Under the pieces are notes generated by a model. That model was not told the origin of the DNA, did not search any database, and worked only from the letters and a program-made list of their open reading frames with translations. The translations under genes and the position numbers were made by a program. 64,000 nt of DNA from Apostichopus parvimensis (Eukaryota > Echinodermata > Holothuroidea > Aspidochirotida > Stichopodidae). Of this stretch, positions 39,401 through 49,821 are shown one piece after another. The stretch lies in the NCBI GenBank assembly GCA_000934455.1, contig KN885304.1, forward strand, positions 1 through 64,000. Direction: 5' to 3'. Position 1 is the stretch's first letter. Each line of letters begins with the position of its first letter.

Positions 39401-42400
39401 CATTCTATACGATGAATAATTAATGGCATGAGAAACCAACTTGGTCAAATGGTTTTGGGGAACTTTAAGCTAACTACTTCCTTCCATTTATTAGCAAACA
39501 GAAACAGTGTACAATGATAACCTTCCGTAAAGAACATATAAATATATCTCAACCAACGAAGACTACAAACACATCTTGTAAAGTCCAAATCTTTACAATT
39601 CTTCTTCTTATTATTATTATTAATATTAATTTTGTATGTAAATTCATTAATTTATATCATTTGACATAAGTTTTAGCTGCTTTAGGGAAATTACTGAATG
39701 CTTAGTGATGAAACAAAAACTGTTGGTAAGAACCTCACTCCAAAGGGAACCTCTTTTATTTGATATCCTTTGAAGTTACAATGCATCCCTTGCAATAACT
39801 AATTAAATTAATGAGCTGATTAACATTCACTAGTTGGAAAGAGTACATGAGGCTAAAGCTTCATTAAACCATTTGTAATATTTTTTAGAACAGTACTTAA
39901 TTAGTTGGGAAGTATTTGTCCAGAAACGAACAGCTGCTGTGAGTTAAGTAGATTGGAGTGCATACGTTGTGATGATGCAGGTAAGTGAAAAGTGAGGCTT
40001 GTGCAGAATTTCATTATTTATCTACTAAATGGTAAAAAAGCACTGAAAAGTAAAATCTATAGTTATGAATATGCATTATCAGGTTACGCTAAGTAGAAAC
40101 TATTTTACATGTAATTCACTTACCACAGTGACAGCATCATTGAGAAGTGATTCCCCAAAGACTAAAATGTAGAGTACTTTGTTTACGTGGATTTCTTCAA
40201 ACACAGCGAGGACGGCGACAGGGTCCACAGCTGATATGAGACTACTGAATGTAAAACATTCTAAAAATGAGACACGGATGGTTTCGTTCCCATCAGAACC
40301 TGGATAATGAAGAAGAAAGAGCAAAACAAAATCTAACTGGTAACCATAGTTACAATCCTCCCCATGATGATTTGCCTGCATATTAAGACAATTAAAACTA
40401 GCATTCAAGTAGTCAATTTCAGATGGGAATGGTGAAAACACACATCATTGCAATATACCTGGATACAGTTGCTTGGGCTCTAACGGTTATTATGTAATAA
40501 AGAAGGCCAAACCATGGCAAATATGACAAAGATTCCTAGAATTCTTGAGGTATCATGATTATTAGGTTTTCAACTTTTCATCTCTCGTTTACTTAAATTA
40601 ACATTTTGCCTCCATGTTAGAAGAATGCGAGTTTTGTACAAGCTAGTAAATCTCTGTACAAACTATGAAGGTCCTTGAATTTTTTACTTATTCAGATTTT
40701 TTCTATGACCTTTGTCTTTGACCTCCTTAAAGAGCAATTTAAGATTCATGTACTCACTACACTATATTGTCTACGTGTAGAAATTACGAGTCATATTCTG
40801 TGATAAAAAATTTGGTATGTTTGGACATAATACACAAAGACATTGGAAAAGCCGAATGTCTGATCTGGCTTAATAGTATGCGTTAAACCTTCATAAATTG
40901 AATGTCACTTTTTGTTGTTAAGTCTAAATAGGTCAGAATTAAGTTTGTGAAAAACTTTAATTAAACAAAAGTTTAGAACTGATATAAAATGATACTGACT
41001 TTCAGTCCTTAATGAAGAAAGGCAGCCATTTTGTTACATAGATACAAAAGGCCAAACTCCAAAAAACCAAATATATATGTTAGTCTGGTAAGTGGAGAAA
41101 CTATCGCCAAACAGTCCTGCACTTACTGGCTACAGTAGGGGGACCCCTTAAGACGTTGGGTTTGAACACCCTACCGGCCTAACCTGCACATTGTTCATGT
41201 AAGTTATTATAGGCCTAACTTTTAGGCCTAGTGAGATTTTGTTTGACCTTTTACCTCCTACTAATTTTTATTTTTTGGGGGGTGGAAATAGACATTCAAT
41301 TGAGAACCCCTGACCTAGGAGTTCAATATAAGGACAACCAGGAAGTAAAACAGAAACTGTTAGAAAGGATATCAATCCAACACTGGTATCATGAACTAAC
41401 CACAGAGTTGACATTTAAAGTTTAAACATACAGTAGCACAGCTTTTACTGTTTTACATTGCACTTCATTGTTACAGTTTTGAACTCTAACAGGAAAACAG
41501 TGGTATCTAGTGTCTGCTTTTTTTCTTATTTTTTTTTCTTTTCTCTACCATTTTGCTTAAAAGGAACTATCAACAAAATCAAACAGAAGGCATTGCCTTA
41601 CGGTATAAAATGCATTTAGGACCTACTTGCTCAGTTTACATCACAATTTTGGAAACTTGTGAACTATGCAAGCATTATTACAAACCTTTGATCAAATTTC
41701 AAATAATTTCTTTTAAATGTCAAAGATAGAAAAAAAAGGTGTTTTTATCTGAATTTCAAAATACTGAATTAATAGTATGAATATCCATGTTTTTGGTTAT
41801 CAAGCAAAACTCTCCAAAACATGGGTGGGTTAAAACATATTCAAGACACGGTTTCTTTAAATATTATCCCTAACAGGAACCACATGTTGGATACCAATGA
41901 TAAAAGGAGTGTGATGATTTACCAAGAAGAGATTTCATTTGGAATCAAAAGTACCTGTTCTAAAAACAATGCCACAAATGCCTTTTTTCCGGTTTTTTTT
42001 GTCAGAAAAGATTCAGTCCTCTCCCCCCCCCCCTGTCTGGGAGGAAGGTGAGGGGCTGTGCCTTGAATTTCTTTTAAAGAAAGAAAGCTCTTTCATCTTT
42101 CTATTGTGGATTCTACCATTTATAAATGCTCAATTTTCTCACAGTGTTTAATCCAAACTGTTATGCTAAAAGAAGACTCACCTAACCATCCAAACTCAGA
42201 AACGGCAAATAGTGAAAGTCCAACGGTTACAGCGTTAAAGAGAGTTCCAATAACAGCGAATAAGAGGATCGTGGAGAGGTTATTGGTGAAAGCTCGGACA
42301 GGCATGAAGTAACCTGCCTCCAGCATGATAGGTGGCAGCAGAAAGAGAAAGAAAAGCTCCGATTCGAGTTGCAGAACGCCGGCATAACGAGTGCTGTGCG

Positions 42401-45400
42401 CCGTATCGTCGGGGTGGTCCGATTTACTGCTCGTTACCGCACTAAGGATTAAGACAATCCCACCAATTACAAACCCAGTACAGATCAGGATACAGCTCTC
42501 TGGAATGTACTTTTCTAAAGATGAAAAACTAAAGGCTGCAAAAAAACAAAACAAAAAACAGAAAATAAAGAAATATTATGGTATTTCATTTTGCTTTTAT
42601 TGTTTGCACAACCATTTAGTAGAGGAACAAATTTTCAACAACAAACATATCAGTTAAAGGGACATTCCAGGGATAGAAATTGTGACACTATTAAATATGG
42701 AAAAGAAATATATACTTCACTCTTGAAAGCCCCATCTATGTGTATATCTTGTCTATGTACATCTACAGTATGTACATATCTTGTCCCTATTACTCAAGAT
42801 GGTTGATTCAACTTGATTGAATATAACCTATTGTGACTGGCTGAACCCTCCATTCTTCCCTGGAGTATATCACTGTACAGTAGATGGTGTGTGATTCCTA
42901 TAACAATCATTCTACTGTAGTTGTTGATTTATCATTGAAACCTGATACATTTGGGATCCTTGTTAAGCTGTCAATGTTCTGTGTATTAAGCATTATGTCT
43001 GTTCAACTATGTTCAATAGTAATGATATTTTCCTCTGTGAATAAGTAAATCAAACATTTTTAAGAAAACCAAAAACATTTTCAACTGAATTGAAAAGAAT
43101 GGAGTACACACAGGCCCATACCCTCACTCCCCCCCCCCTCCCCCTCTGGATATGGCACTTGTTGTCACAAGATACATTACAGTAACTCACAAAGATGAGA
43201 CAAAGATAATTTGTTCCAATTAACATGTTGGTGAATAGCCTATCTCTTACCCTGTAGGTACAATACTTTCATTAACACTGCACACTGAATATGTTAACAA
43301 GTGAATGGACTTTGAGATTGGAGCATCAATGTTTTATGGTAGTACATTAGGGATCGTGGGTTTCATTTTTAAACAGCCAGTATATAAAGGTGAATGAACC
43401 CACATTTTACAGTTCCAATTTTAACAGACCTTTTATCTAGTATTGTACACTGAATTGCACTCAAAAAAGATAAGTTTCTTATTTGTAGGACTTGCTGTAT
43501 ATATGTTTGTATTATACTTTATGTGTATCGCAGTCTATTGATACTTATACTATCGCTTTTCTTTTCTTCTTTTCTTTTTTCGTTTACGACCTGTGTAAGC
43601 CGAATTTCCGATTGTTGACAATAAATTCAAATTCAAAAATGTGAAAGAAATCCGATTCCCAATCCTCTCTTTCAAGAATAACCGAAGAGAAATAGAAAAT
43701 GCCGTTTTAGAAGATGTAAGGTTTCAAAACTTAGAACGTAGTAAAAACATTTATTCAGTTCTGATGGAAAATCCTGAGCACTATGAATATTTATATTTTG
43801 TTGTGCAAGGGTGCAAACTGCACAGTATGCCCTATTACTGAGCAATCCTTCATAGAAAAACAGAAAAGGTTGCTAGTATCACTCTACATACGGTAGCGAG
43901 AGGGTGCGAAGATTGTGATGGGACAGGTAAGCTAGGAAGCGAAGCAAAAGTTGCTGAAAATTTGAATGATTTTCTTTGCTTAAAAGTGAGTAGGCTAGAT
44001 AATCTTGAAACTATTGTGCATAAACTCAAATCACACACTGTAAGAGAAACACTGCCATTTTTTTTCTCCTGTGAATAAATGATTGCTCATTTTAACCAAA
44101 AACAATTCTAAAGATATTTAGGGGGCTTGTCAAAGTTATTGTACGCGGCATCACATGCGCTAACAAGCGCAAGTCGCAAACGATAGCACCTGTCCAAGCA
44201 CAGTTTGATTAACGAACCAAAGTAAACCTGGTAAGTCGGTCGTGGCAGAACACTACTGTACATTCATAATGTCCTGTCTTGTCTATGAAATTTACCCATT
44301 TGGAATGTAACTTAAAATTAAAATCTATCAAAGAACTTTGAGATTTGTTTTAAATTGTTTATAATTTTGTTTTATATCTCTCTTTGCTTCCTGAGAATAA
44401 AGGATTTGTTCATTTTAATGAAAAGCAAACAACAAAGTTCAGTCTTAATGGCTTAGTTATGACATCAGTCACTCTGTTCTTGCCATCCCTGTAAAATTGA
44501 AGAATTTATACATTTTTGAAACAACGAAAAAAACTATTATTGAGAATCTTGTTTTCGTCCAGGAGATGCTGCAAATATACACCAAAGATTTGGAAGAATA
44601 ATCTTTTGCTGTAAGATTATGTCTGGTTAAGAGGGCACTACACAGGTTTTTTCACTGTTCTGGATTTTACTACGATTTCAATTATATGTATATATATATA
44701 TAATATATATTATATTTTTAAGCCTGATAAACTTATGACTTATATTTCATCGTTGACAGTGTACCTTTTTGTGCTCCTAAAATAACAAAATTTGTATTAA
44801 CAGGTACTTTACCTTTCATAGCCTTTCATATCCTACCACCAAATTGTGTCAAATTCAATATTACCAAAAAAACGAATATTTTTTTCAACGAAATAGTTTA
44901 GGGAGATGTAACACCACCTGAAGGACACAACTGGTGTATGCATGTACATTACCTGGATGACACATGATTTCTCTCAAAATGAGAAATAAAATGTTTATAT
45001 GCTAGACATACTCTTATTACTATGCAGTACAGTGAAGCAGGTTAAAGGGTACAGTAGGTCTAATACTACCTTGCTTCTGTTTACTAGTGATGCTAACTCA
45101 CCAGGTGTGTTAATTGCTTTGAAGGCCACAAACGAAAACAAACGCTGTACATATTTATGCTGGGTGTGCATTATCTGGCATTCTCTACATTTCTATTGTT
45201 TGTTAATCCTTGTTTGTTTTTTTTATTCCCATCATTCCAAAAACCTTGAAATTTCAATATATAACTGAAGGCAATTTATAAAAGCCTTTATGGAATATTT
45301 ATAACGGATCAGTGTACTGATGGAAACATGGTGACACGTATTGTTCTAAACAGTGTATTGCACAGTTTTCAATTTTCTAACAACTTTCCAGATCTTTTTT

Positions 45401-48338
45401 TTTCATTCTTTCTGGTTTTGCTTCGAGAAGTACTATAGTGCAAATAAGTGGGTAGTAAAAAAACATCACTAGTTAGTATACCTGCCTTCTACATTGTAAC
45501 TGTTACAACAAAGTTAAAACTTGTCATAGTGATATCAAAAACAACAACTGCAAGTCTGTGATATCCTGCAAATTATTTCACACCTGAAAAAATGGATACA
45601 TTTTGCAACTCATTGCAAATGCCTTTCCCTTAGAAAACATGTGTGTCAGACTACTTTCGATACATTTCTTTTGCATACTTTCACAATTCTATACACGTAC
45701 AGGTAGGGAAATATTGCTATCCCAACACATCAGGTTTGACTAACAATTGGGTTGGGTGTGTCTTCATGTGACAGATGTTACAGCATTACCATGGAGGTTA
45801 ATTCAATTTGAACATATTCCAGATATGAAATAAATTCCAAACTAAGAAGGAATGAGAAAGAGTGAGAATTGCTCGAGAAAAGTCGAGAAATGCTCAATCT
45901 ATCTTGGCTAGAATTCCACAATTACAAGTGTTTAAAAATGTTTACTTGCTATAGAAACAAGTTCCTGTGCACTGGCTTTTTGTTTTTAACTAAATCACTC
46001 ATTAGTGAGAGCAGTCCAATAATATTCGCTGACAATAAGCAGTGATACGGTGCTTACGTTAGTTACATGGAAATCATGTGATATATTCACTGACGATTGC
46101 TAATACCTGATTTATCACACATTTATAAAGCTTTATGTTTTCAATATCTACAGCCAGACAGAAATGCAAACTTGTGGTTTTTGTTTCAAGAGGCAAATAG
46201 CAAATTCCACTGGCATTTAGCCTGAATTTTGAGGCCTGTTTATTCAAGATGTGTGATATTTGATTGCTTTTAGGTTTAATGCAGACACCAGATATACAGT
46301 ATCATGATATATCTTTGAACAATGTTTGGAAGGCACACTATAGCTATCCCAGATATGATACTTCAAATTCAATCTGGCAGGGGGGCGGGGGGAGAATGGA
46401 GATGTGATACAGAATGTCTAAGATTGGATATGAGCCTTACTTCATATCCCAATGCAGATTACCTGCAATATAAAGTTCCAGTATCAACACAATCAAACTG
46501 CAGGATATATACTTTTATCCGACAATCCAAATAATCAATTTAGTTTCTGTGTTTACTGTTTAATCACTCAATCACAGTGAGCTGCTGCTATTTCTCCTCA
46601 AGTGAGTGAATGAGGAAATGAAAAATGTCTCTGTTTACTTCAAATTAATTTTCAAATAATTATGCATATTACATGGCCGAGCATCATTGGCGTAGCAGGC
46701 GGGGGGCGTGGGGTGGGGGAGCCCCCCTAACCAAAAATTGTTGTGAAAATTCGGGCAATATGATGAGAATTTTTCGGGCACCTACTGAAAGGAAAATAAA
46801 TTGCAATGTGTTTTTCAATGGTTTAACTGATATTATTATTATCATTATTATTGCAACGACTTCCCCAATAATTCTAACCAATATGGAAGGGTAATAACAC
46901 GACAAATGATTGTATGTTACTGGCATGCGATGTAATAACTGATGCATGCATATATGATATGCACATTAACATGTTGAACGTGCGCTCATATTTTGGTTAT
47001 ATTTTATGTCAAGTCGTTACAGCCCCCCCAAATCAAATTGGGCTCCTACGCCTATGCCGAGCATATACTTTCACAAACTACTACTAGTTAATGATGCATG
47101 TACTGTACTTATTCAGTGGAACATCGTTTGATGATCATTACTAGAGCTAGCTTTTTTGTGTACCAGCTCATACATTAGTGTTGCTTGACACAAGGCATGT
47201 GGGTTTATGCAGATGTGAGTTGCATAATAACCAATTTGATTATGTTTCAATGTATCATAAAGCTTAATGGATCAATTGCTATGACGTGAGCATGCATGGG
47301 TCTGTGCAAACATGTATACCCTGGACATTACATTTATATATTGAAATTGTGAGTTGGAAAATCCAGAACAGTGGTAAAAACTTCCAGCCTCCACCGGGAC
47401 TTAATCCCGGACCTCCCGCTTTATATGCAGACATCCTAACCAACTAGGCTATGGACGCTGATTGTATGACCAGAGGTTTGATGCCGGTAAGGGGGAAGGT
47501 CGGAATTTTCACTGCAGGCATTTGCCACCTCTGTCAAACAATGCTAGTTCTGTTTTGGTGACATATTTATTACAAATGTAACAGACAAGCTACTATAGGT
47601 TTACAAACAAGCTTGTGTCCATGACACGACATTTTCCGGCACTGAAATGTATAAATTGATTACTACATATTTGATACTAACAAGGAGCATTTTCACGGTA
47701 GTATGATGAGCAATAAAAATATCATAAAATGTTTTTCTTCATTTTCTAAAATGAATCTTGACTGACTCACCGAGCATCTGAGCGATGCATTGTCAAGGTA
47801 TGGTAAGGTAAGTAACTAATATTATTTTACCAAGAAAAGTTGAAAATAGCAGCTTGAAAGATGATCAGTATTGGCCCCAAATTATCATGATAAAATATAG
47901 CTAAAAGCATTTTTAAAAGTTATTTTCCTGAGAGCTACTATAGGTTCTGACTCTCCAAATCATATCTCAGACATAGAGGAGGCCTGGTTTACATAGACAA
48001 TTAATTAAACTTTCTGGGAAATTTAAGGGCAATGCATGAGCTGAAAACCATTAAGATGGATGTAAAAAATGTTGCCTACCTAGCCTGACAATGGTTGCAA
48101 ATATAATCCACAGCGCTATTATAAGTGGAATGTCGACCTCGTGCCACTGTAGACGAGCTACTTTAAACTCTGTCATTCTCTCGTGATCTCCGCAGTGCTC
48201 AAGAGTTTCCGGTAACCCTGTCTCGTTAAGATACATCTCAGTGACGAGATCAGCAGAATCTTCAGTCATAGAGGCTACCCCAGGGAGAAGAACCACCAGA
48301 GCACACGTCACCATTGCTGTCCATGTTAGAGAATTCAT
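18086..48338 (-). CDS. SLC9A-family Na+/H+ exchanger (NHE2/NHE3-like), whole gene span
   Basis: Fifteen exons join in phase to 901 residues; one or two 90-nt cassettes near 21 kb would add 30 or 60. The product should exchange external Na+ for internal H+ at the plasma membrane. Order: signal peptide (about 1-23), N-glycosylation site NET (38-40), then the membrane domain with [11 protein letters not shown] (148-158, amiloride-region motif), FGESLLND (252-259, with the paired N258/D259), [10 protein letters not shown] (E385) and [10 protein letters not shown] (R454 in the regulatory RG region). An acidic and Ser-rich cytoplasmic tail ends in TTTL. MKMLSS and [12 protein letters not shown] are closest to NHE2 from memory, but assignment within the NHE1/2/3/5 group is open. 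No frame break is seen in the reconstruction. Confidence 0.93.
19189..19245 (-). CDS. Exchanger exon 15
   Basis: A 57-nt phase 1-1 exon encodes [18 protein letters not shown]. Acceptor TTCTGTTTGTAG, donor G|GTAAGG. It is small and symmetrical like its neighbours. Confidence 0.72.
20865..20954 (-). CDS. Candidate cassette exon 14A (duplicate of 14B)
   Basis: Same length, phase and splice signals as 14B, encoding [20 protein letters not shown] then YIICIDCMQ. The two differ by about six amino-acid and three silent changes over 30 codons, so selection on the protein is not obvious. They could be mutually exclusive exons or copies of an intronic sequence. Confidence 0.38.
21168..21257 (-). CDS. 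Candidate cassette exon 14B
   Basis: Ninety nt between an excellent acceptor (CTTTTTCTCTTCAG) and donor (G|GTAAAAAG) are open only in phase 1-1, which suits both neighbouring exons. It encodes [20 protein letters not shown] then YIICIDCMV, unusually hydrophobic for an NHE tail. A duplicate lies at 20865-20954. Transcription is unproven; the pair may be decoys. Confidence 0.4.
21463..21546 (-). CDS. Exchanger exon 13
   Basis: An 84-nt phase 1-1 exon encodes [20 protein letters not shown] then DYSAEEN. The acceptor TGTTTTACAG is strong; the donor C|GTAAAG is acceptable. Read-through past the donor reaches a stop soon after. Confidence 0.72.
22496..22661 (-). CDS. Exchanger exon 12
   Basis: Encodes [20 protein letters not shown], then a basic run ([17 protein letters not shown]), a possible lipid- or calmodulin-binding patch by composition. 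Its acceptor lies in a triplicated 66-bp repeat. Phase 0 to 1. Confidence 0.85.
22658..22858 (-). repeat. Triplicated 66-bp unit carrying a splice acceptor
   Basis: Three copies (periods 65 and 67) each contain CCTGCAATGAGAGAACACA, which on the minus strand is TGTGTTCTCTCATTGCAGG, the exon 12 acceptor with its pyrimidine tract. The copy nearest the exon is the functional one; the other two are at about 22727 and 22794. Confidence 0.88.
23009..23135 (+). repeat. Short tandem repeat, about 55-bp unit
   Basis: Two full copies and a partial third of AGGATGAATTGGTAC...CATCATGTGTA..GCTGTATA lie in the intron between exons 11 and 12. Confidence 0.75.
23230..23368 (-). CDS. Exchanger exon 11
   Basis: Encodes [20 protein letters not shown] through NNMYRARS, a match to the NHE tail motif NLYxxRxR. 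Acceptor ATATTGCAG, donor TCG|GTAAGT; phase 2 to 0. Confidence 0.87.
23630..24950 (+). repeat. Polypurine minisatellite, 17-bp unit, 1.3 kb
   Basis: Units of the GGAAGGAGGCAGGGAAA type repeat with length and base variants. A marker GAGAAGGTATGAGGAGGCAG recurs near 23704 (variant), 24113, 24488 and 24832, and blocks starting near 23744 and 24526 are almost identical, indicating higher-order duplication of about 780 bp. It fills most of the intron between exons 11 and 10. The sense strand of the exchanger is polypyrimidine here. Long open frames arise because the tract lacks stop codons. Confidence 0.95.
25068..25103 (-). CDS. Exchanger exon 10, 36-nt microexon
   Basis: Encodes [11 protein letters not shown] with split codons at both ends (phase 2 to 2). 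Acceptor TTCTTTTAG, donor CAG|GTATAT. Its symmetry means it can be skipped without frame change. It sits at the edge of the polypurine minisatellite. Confidence 0.75.
25374..25604 (-). CDS. Exchanger exon 9
   Basis: Encodes [20 protein letters not shown], the conserved tail helix, then a Ser-rich stretch ending SASLSG. The donor GG|GTATAA is the weakest in the gene but fits the phase of the next exon. Confidence 0.87.
26044..26114 (-). CDS. Exchanger exon 8
   Basis: A 71-nt exon encodes [20 protein letters not shown] then LRE, matching the family's FDHxxxGIEDxxGHxGxxxxRDK segment. In other NHEs this part of the tail lies beside the calcineurin-homologous-protein binding site. Phase 0 to 2. 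Confidence 0.9.
26758..26859 (+). repeat. 51-bp tandem duplication
   Basis: Two apparently identical copies of a 51-bp unit beginning TTACCCTAGAATC and ending ATCGATCA lie in the intron between exons 8 and 7; identity implies a recent event. Confidence 0.9.
27360..28185 (+). repeat. TTTGACCT-rich dispersed repeat, second copy
   Basis: Recurring TGACCTCAAAT and CTTTGACCTACTTT motifs, then CAACCATTGTTGACAGACAG and ATAGCTCAACTGACTGAGTT, match the order at 5590-6106 in the same orientation. The terminal palindrome is decayed here. Confidence 0.55.
29134..29557 (+). repeat. 31-bp minisatellite with internal dyad
   Basis: About 13 copies of CAGGTTGTATTATGACACAC then TTGTGTCTGTC. Each intact unit contains the dyad GACACA-CT-TGTGTC. 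Variants (AAACAC, CAGTTT, one shortened unit near 29230) cluster at the right side. Confidence 0.9.
31743..31832 (-). CDS. Exchanger exon 7
   Basis: A 90-nt exon encodes [20 protein letters not shown] then [10 protein letters not shown], the start of the cytoplasmic tail. Acceptor CTCTTCCAG, donor AGG|GTGAGT. No length-based search would pick it up. Confidence 0.92.
31833..33085. other. Exchanger intron 6 with low-complexity tracts
   Basis: The middle holds an array of CCATACTAATA(TATATTCT) units (32281-32574) followed by a TACTTGTACTCATGCTG-type array (32690-32860). Otherwise unremarkable. Confidence 0.7.
32281..32574 (+). repeat. CTCCATACTAATA minisatellite
   Basis: Some fifteen copies of CTCCATACTAATA with optional TATATTCT or CTCCTACT inserts lie in intron 6. 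Confidence 0.85.
33086..33288 (-). CDS. Exchanger exon 6
   Basis: Encodes [20 protein letters not shown] and [20 protein letters not shown], then the last membrane helices. Acceptor ATTCTAG, donor CAA|GTGAGT; phase 1 to 0. Confidence 0.94.
33641..33864 (-). CDS. Exchanger exon 5
   Basis: Encodes [20 protein letters not shown] and [12 protein letters not shown] with the conserved Glu (residue 385). Acceptor TTTGATAG, donor G|GTGAGT; phase 2 to 1. Confidence 0.94.
34324..34580 (-). CDS. Exchanger exon 4
   Basis: Starts [14 protein letters not shown] and carries two or three membrane segments ([40 protein letters not shown]). Acceptor TTCGTCAG, donor GTAAGT; phase 0 to 2. Confidence 0.94.
35021..35165 (+). 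repeat. TATATACG microsatellite
   Basis: Alternating TATATACG and TATACA units; both strands are open by chance, giving Tyr/Ile repeats with no protein meaning. Confidence 0.9.
35166..35290 (+). repeat. Three 41-bp tandem units
   Basis: Three copies of a unit containing GATAAACTGACATAGAGCAT and ATGTGTGTGCATATGTGTAT with 41-bp spacing; the last unit begins the larger duplication. Confidence 0.85.
35262..36720 (+). repeat. 493-bp tandem duplication plus a decayed third copy
   Basis: Copy 1 (35262-35754) and copy 2 (35755-about 36248) align throughout, sharing GTCTACTCTAGATCAAA, AACCTAGGGATGACACAATG and GAGGAGGTACTGGTTAACAT-like blocks. A more diverged third copy (about 36308-36720) keeps the same order of landmarks but contains an extra T-rich insertion near 36495-36660. 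Confidence 0.85.
37996..38162. mobile_element. Palindromic (foldback) element
   Basis: Arms of about 77 nt (37996-38072 and 38086-38162) pair with a few mismatches around a 13-nt loop, GAGGCGCAGCCGA. Its size and symmetry suit a foldback MITE; no target duplication is clear. Confidence 0.65.
38166..38390. mobile_element. Short TIR element abutting the palindrome
   Basis: Twelve-bp inverted ends TATACAACACCT (38166-38177) and AGGTGTTGTATA (38379-38390) bound 225 bp with no coding capacity. Possible TA-type target site. It may form one compound element with the neighbouring palindrome. Confidence 0.45.
40124..40299 (-). CDS. Exchanger exon 3
   Basis: Encodes [20 protein letters not shown] and [14 protein letters not shown], including the Asn-Asp pair central to ion coupling in this family. 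Acceptor ATTATCCAG, donor GTG|GTAAGT; ends phase 0. Confidence 0.94.
40300..42181. other. Exchanger intron 2
   Basis: This 1.9-kb intron shows nothing beyond AT-rich unique-looking sequence and a C run near 42020. Confidence 0.6.
42182..42535 (-). CDS. Exchanger exon 2
   Basis: Reads [20 protein letters not shown], then a glycine-rich helix, a His/Asp-rich loop and [20 protein letters not shown], the hallmark of plasma-membrane NHEs. Acceptor TTTTGCAG, donor G|GTGAG; phase 1 to 1. Confidence 0.93.
43480..43640 (+). repeat. Possible 3' end of a LINE-type retroposon
   Basis: The sequence ends in GTAAGCCGAATTTCCGATTG then TTGACAATAAATTCAAATTC, a form seen at the 3' ends of many invertebrate non-LTR elements. 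No reverse transcriptase frame is attached. Based on remembered resemblance only. Confidence 0.3.
46685..47056 (+). mobile_element. hAT-like MITE, family B
   Basis: Starts CATTGGCGTAGCAGGC and ends GCTCCTACGCCTATG, flanked by a perfect 8-bp duplication CCGAGCAT (46677-46684, 47057-47064). 372 bp, G-rich left end and C-rich right end, no transposase. The GGCGTAG core is shared with family A while the interior differs. Confidence 0.9.
47388..47458 (-). repeat. tRNA-like sequence (SINE head or tRNA relic)
   Basis: On the minus strand it reads ATAGCCTAGTTGGTTAGGAT (A box and D arm), an anticodon-loop-like CATATAA, and a perfect T stem CCGGG/CCCGG with loop ATTAAGT. The anticodon and acceptor stems do not pair, and the T loop lacks TTCGA. 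Not a functional tRNA as it stands. Confidence 0.45.
48080..48338 (-). CDS. Exchanger exon 1 (first coding)
   Basis: The ATG (48338) opens a good signal peptide ([20 protein letters not shown]), followed by an acidic ectodomain with site NET and a first membrane segment [16 protein letters not shown]. It ends phase 1 with CTAG|GTAGGC. An acceptor (TTGCAG, 48397-48396) lies 57 nt upstream of the ATG, so a non-coding 5' exon probably exists further right. Confidence 0.88.
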
Positions 48339-48395
48339 GATTTCTTGTTTAGTATATTGATGGGGTTTATTGAGAAAGACTTCAAGCCATGCACA

Positions 48396-49821
48396 CTGCA
48401 AGAGATTTCTGAGGTTATTTATGTTGGCCAGTAAACCATTTTATCTGCAATAAATAAAGGAAGAAGTTATAAATACAAAATAATTCTGTATCATCCTCAC
48501 AAATTGTACGATCTGCACAATTCTACAGTTATCATGAGTCATGCCTTAATGTTCTGATGCTCCCATCTTCATTTTTATCAATGAGGTCCCCCAAACAAGA
48601 AACAGTTACAAAGAAATTCTTATCAGATTTGAAGTTGGATTTTTACACCACTTAACAGCTCACCTAAGGCTAAGGAGAAAATTCCAGACCTAGATCAGTT
48701 TCCTCCTAACTGAAATCATTACAGGTTAGTAGGTTACAGGTTAGTATTTGCAACACTTGGTTATATATAGGCCTATATCAAACTGCACTTAGTTCTTACA
48801 AGAAGTTACTGGTATAGTCACGAATTTTCCGGATTTAAGGCTGGTGCAGGTATAGGCCTTACACAACGTTCCATGCCATGAAAACGGCAATTAACGTAAA
48901 TCCTAATTCAGTATAATACATATGACTAAAGTAGGCCGAGTTCCCTTTTCTGGCCTTCCCAGTTCATCGTCGAAAATGACATTAAAACGTCCTTATGCTA
49001 TAAATTAACCTACCCTAGAATCTCAGCCTAAATTTGATGAGACTCTGGCTTATGCATTTTTACTTACAACTACAGTATCTTACCCGTTCAAATACGACGA
49101 AGACTAAAGGTACTGGAAAGCCTGAGCTAGGTAGACAGAAGTGTCGCTGCATAGAACGTGAGCTAGCTACAGCTTTTAGTATTTATTCACCGAAACGTGA
49201 GAAAGGAGTTTGTTTATTTTACAACTGACACAGGCAGGAACCAGGTACGATTGAGTGTTCAGGGTAACAAGTCGGCAGTACCCCGGAAGTATCGAGCCGT
49301 CCATTCAAGTCGCCCTCTTAAATTGTAGTGGCGCTCTTGCTAAATATACTGCTCTGGTTCCTTTATAACTCTAGAAATCTTCTATCTAAGGCGCTACAAC
49401 AAAAAATTACTTCGTTGGAAGTTTAGATCGCTAATTAGGTCGCTATATCCACACTAAAGAAATGTCCCATACTGTCACTAGAATTATGTAGCATGAGAGA
49501 TTCCTTGGAGACTTTCTATGAAAGTTCTGAATAGGCTCAAAATTGAATTTCGGATTCATAGTTTTTATGATCAAGTTCATGAAATATTTTCTAAAAGTAA
49601 CAATAATAATTCAATGCCCGATTCCAGGGGTGGTGGATACGCAAATCCCTTCCCTTCCATTTTCAACCTCACAAAAACAAACCCTCGCATTAAGACCTGA
49701 TTATAACACTAGCTTGTAGTCTGAATATGCCTCAGACTGTAACATTTCATGTCTAAAGTTAACCCTTTTCTGCCCGCGATTAACCACAACAGCTCCTTAC
49801 ATACTAGTTTTAACACACCAG
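48396..49821. other. Upstream region of the exchanger
   Basis: This region probably holds the exchanger's non-coding first exon and promoter, since an acceptor precedes the start codon. I see no TATA box or clear donor that fixes them. More CpG-containing sequence lies at 49230-49330. Confidence 0.4.

Larger units (their letters stand above)
34581..40123. other. Exchanger intron 3
   Basis: This 5.5-kb intron holds a TATACG microsatellite, 41-bp repeats, a 493-bp tandem duplication (35021-36720) and the palindromic pair at 37996-38390. A GTATT/GTATTGT tract lies near 37920-37970. No exon is missing between exons 3 and 4, since the protein reads ...AVTV-VLYRMF. Confidence 0.75.
42536..48079. 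other. Exchanger intron 1
   Basis: This 5.5-kb intron holds a possible LINE 3' end (43480-43640), a TTAAAGGGACATTCCAGG motif at 42654 like MITE ends but without a matching right end, a hAT-like MITE (46685-47056) and a minus-strand tRNA-like sequence (47388-47458). Confidence 0.6.

Noticed and set aside
43641-43841. 66-codon plus-strand open frame after the LINE-like tail
   Set aside because: Protein-like composition but no recognised family, no flanking exons, and opposite strand to the host intron; too little to call.
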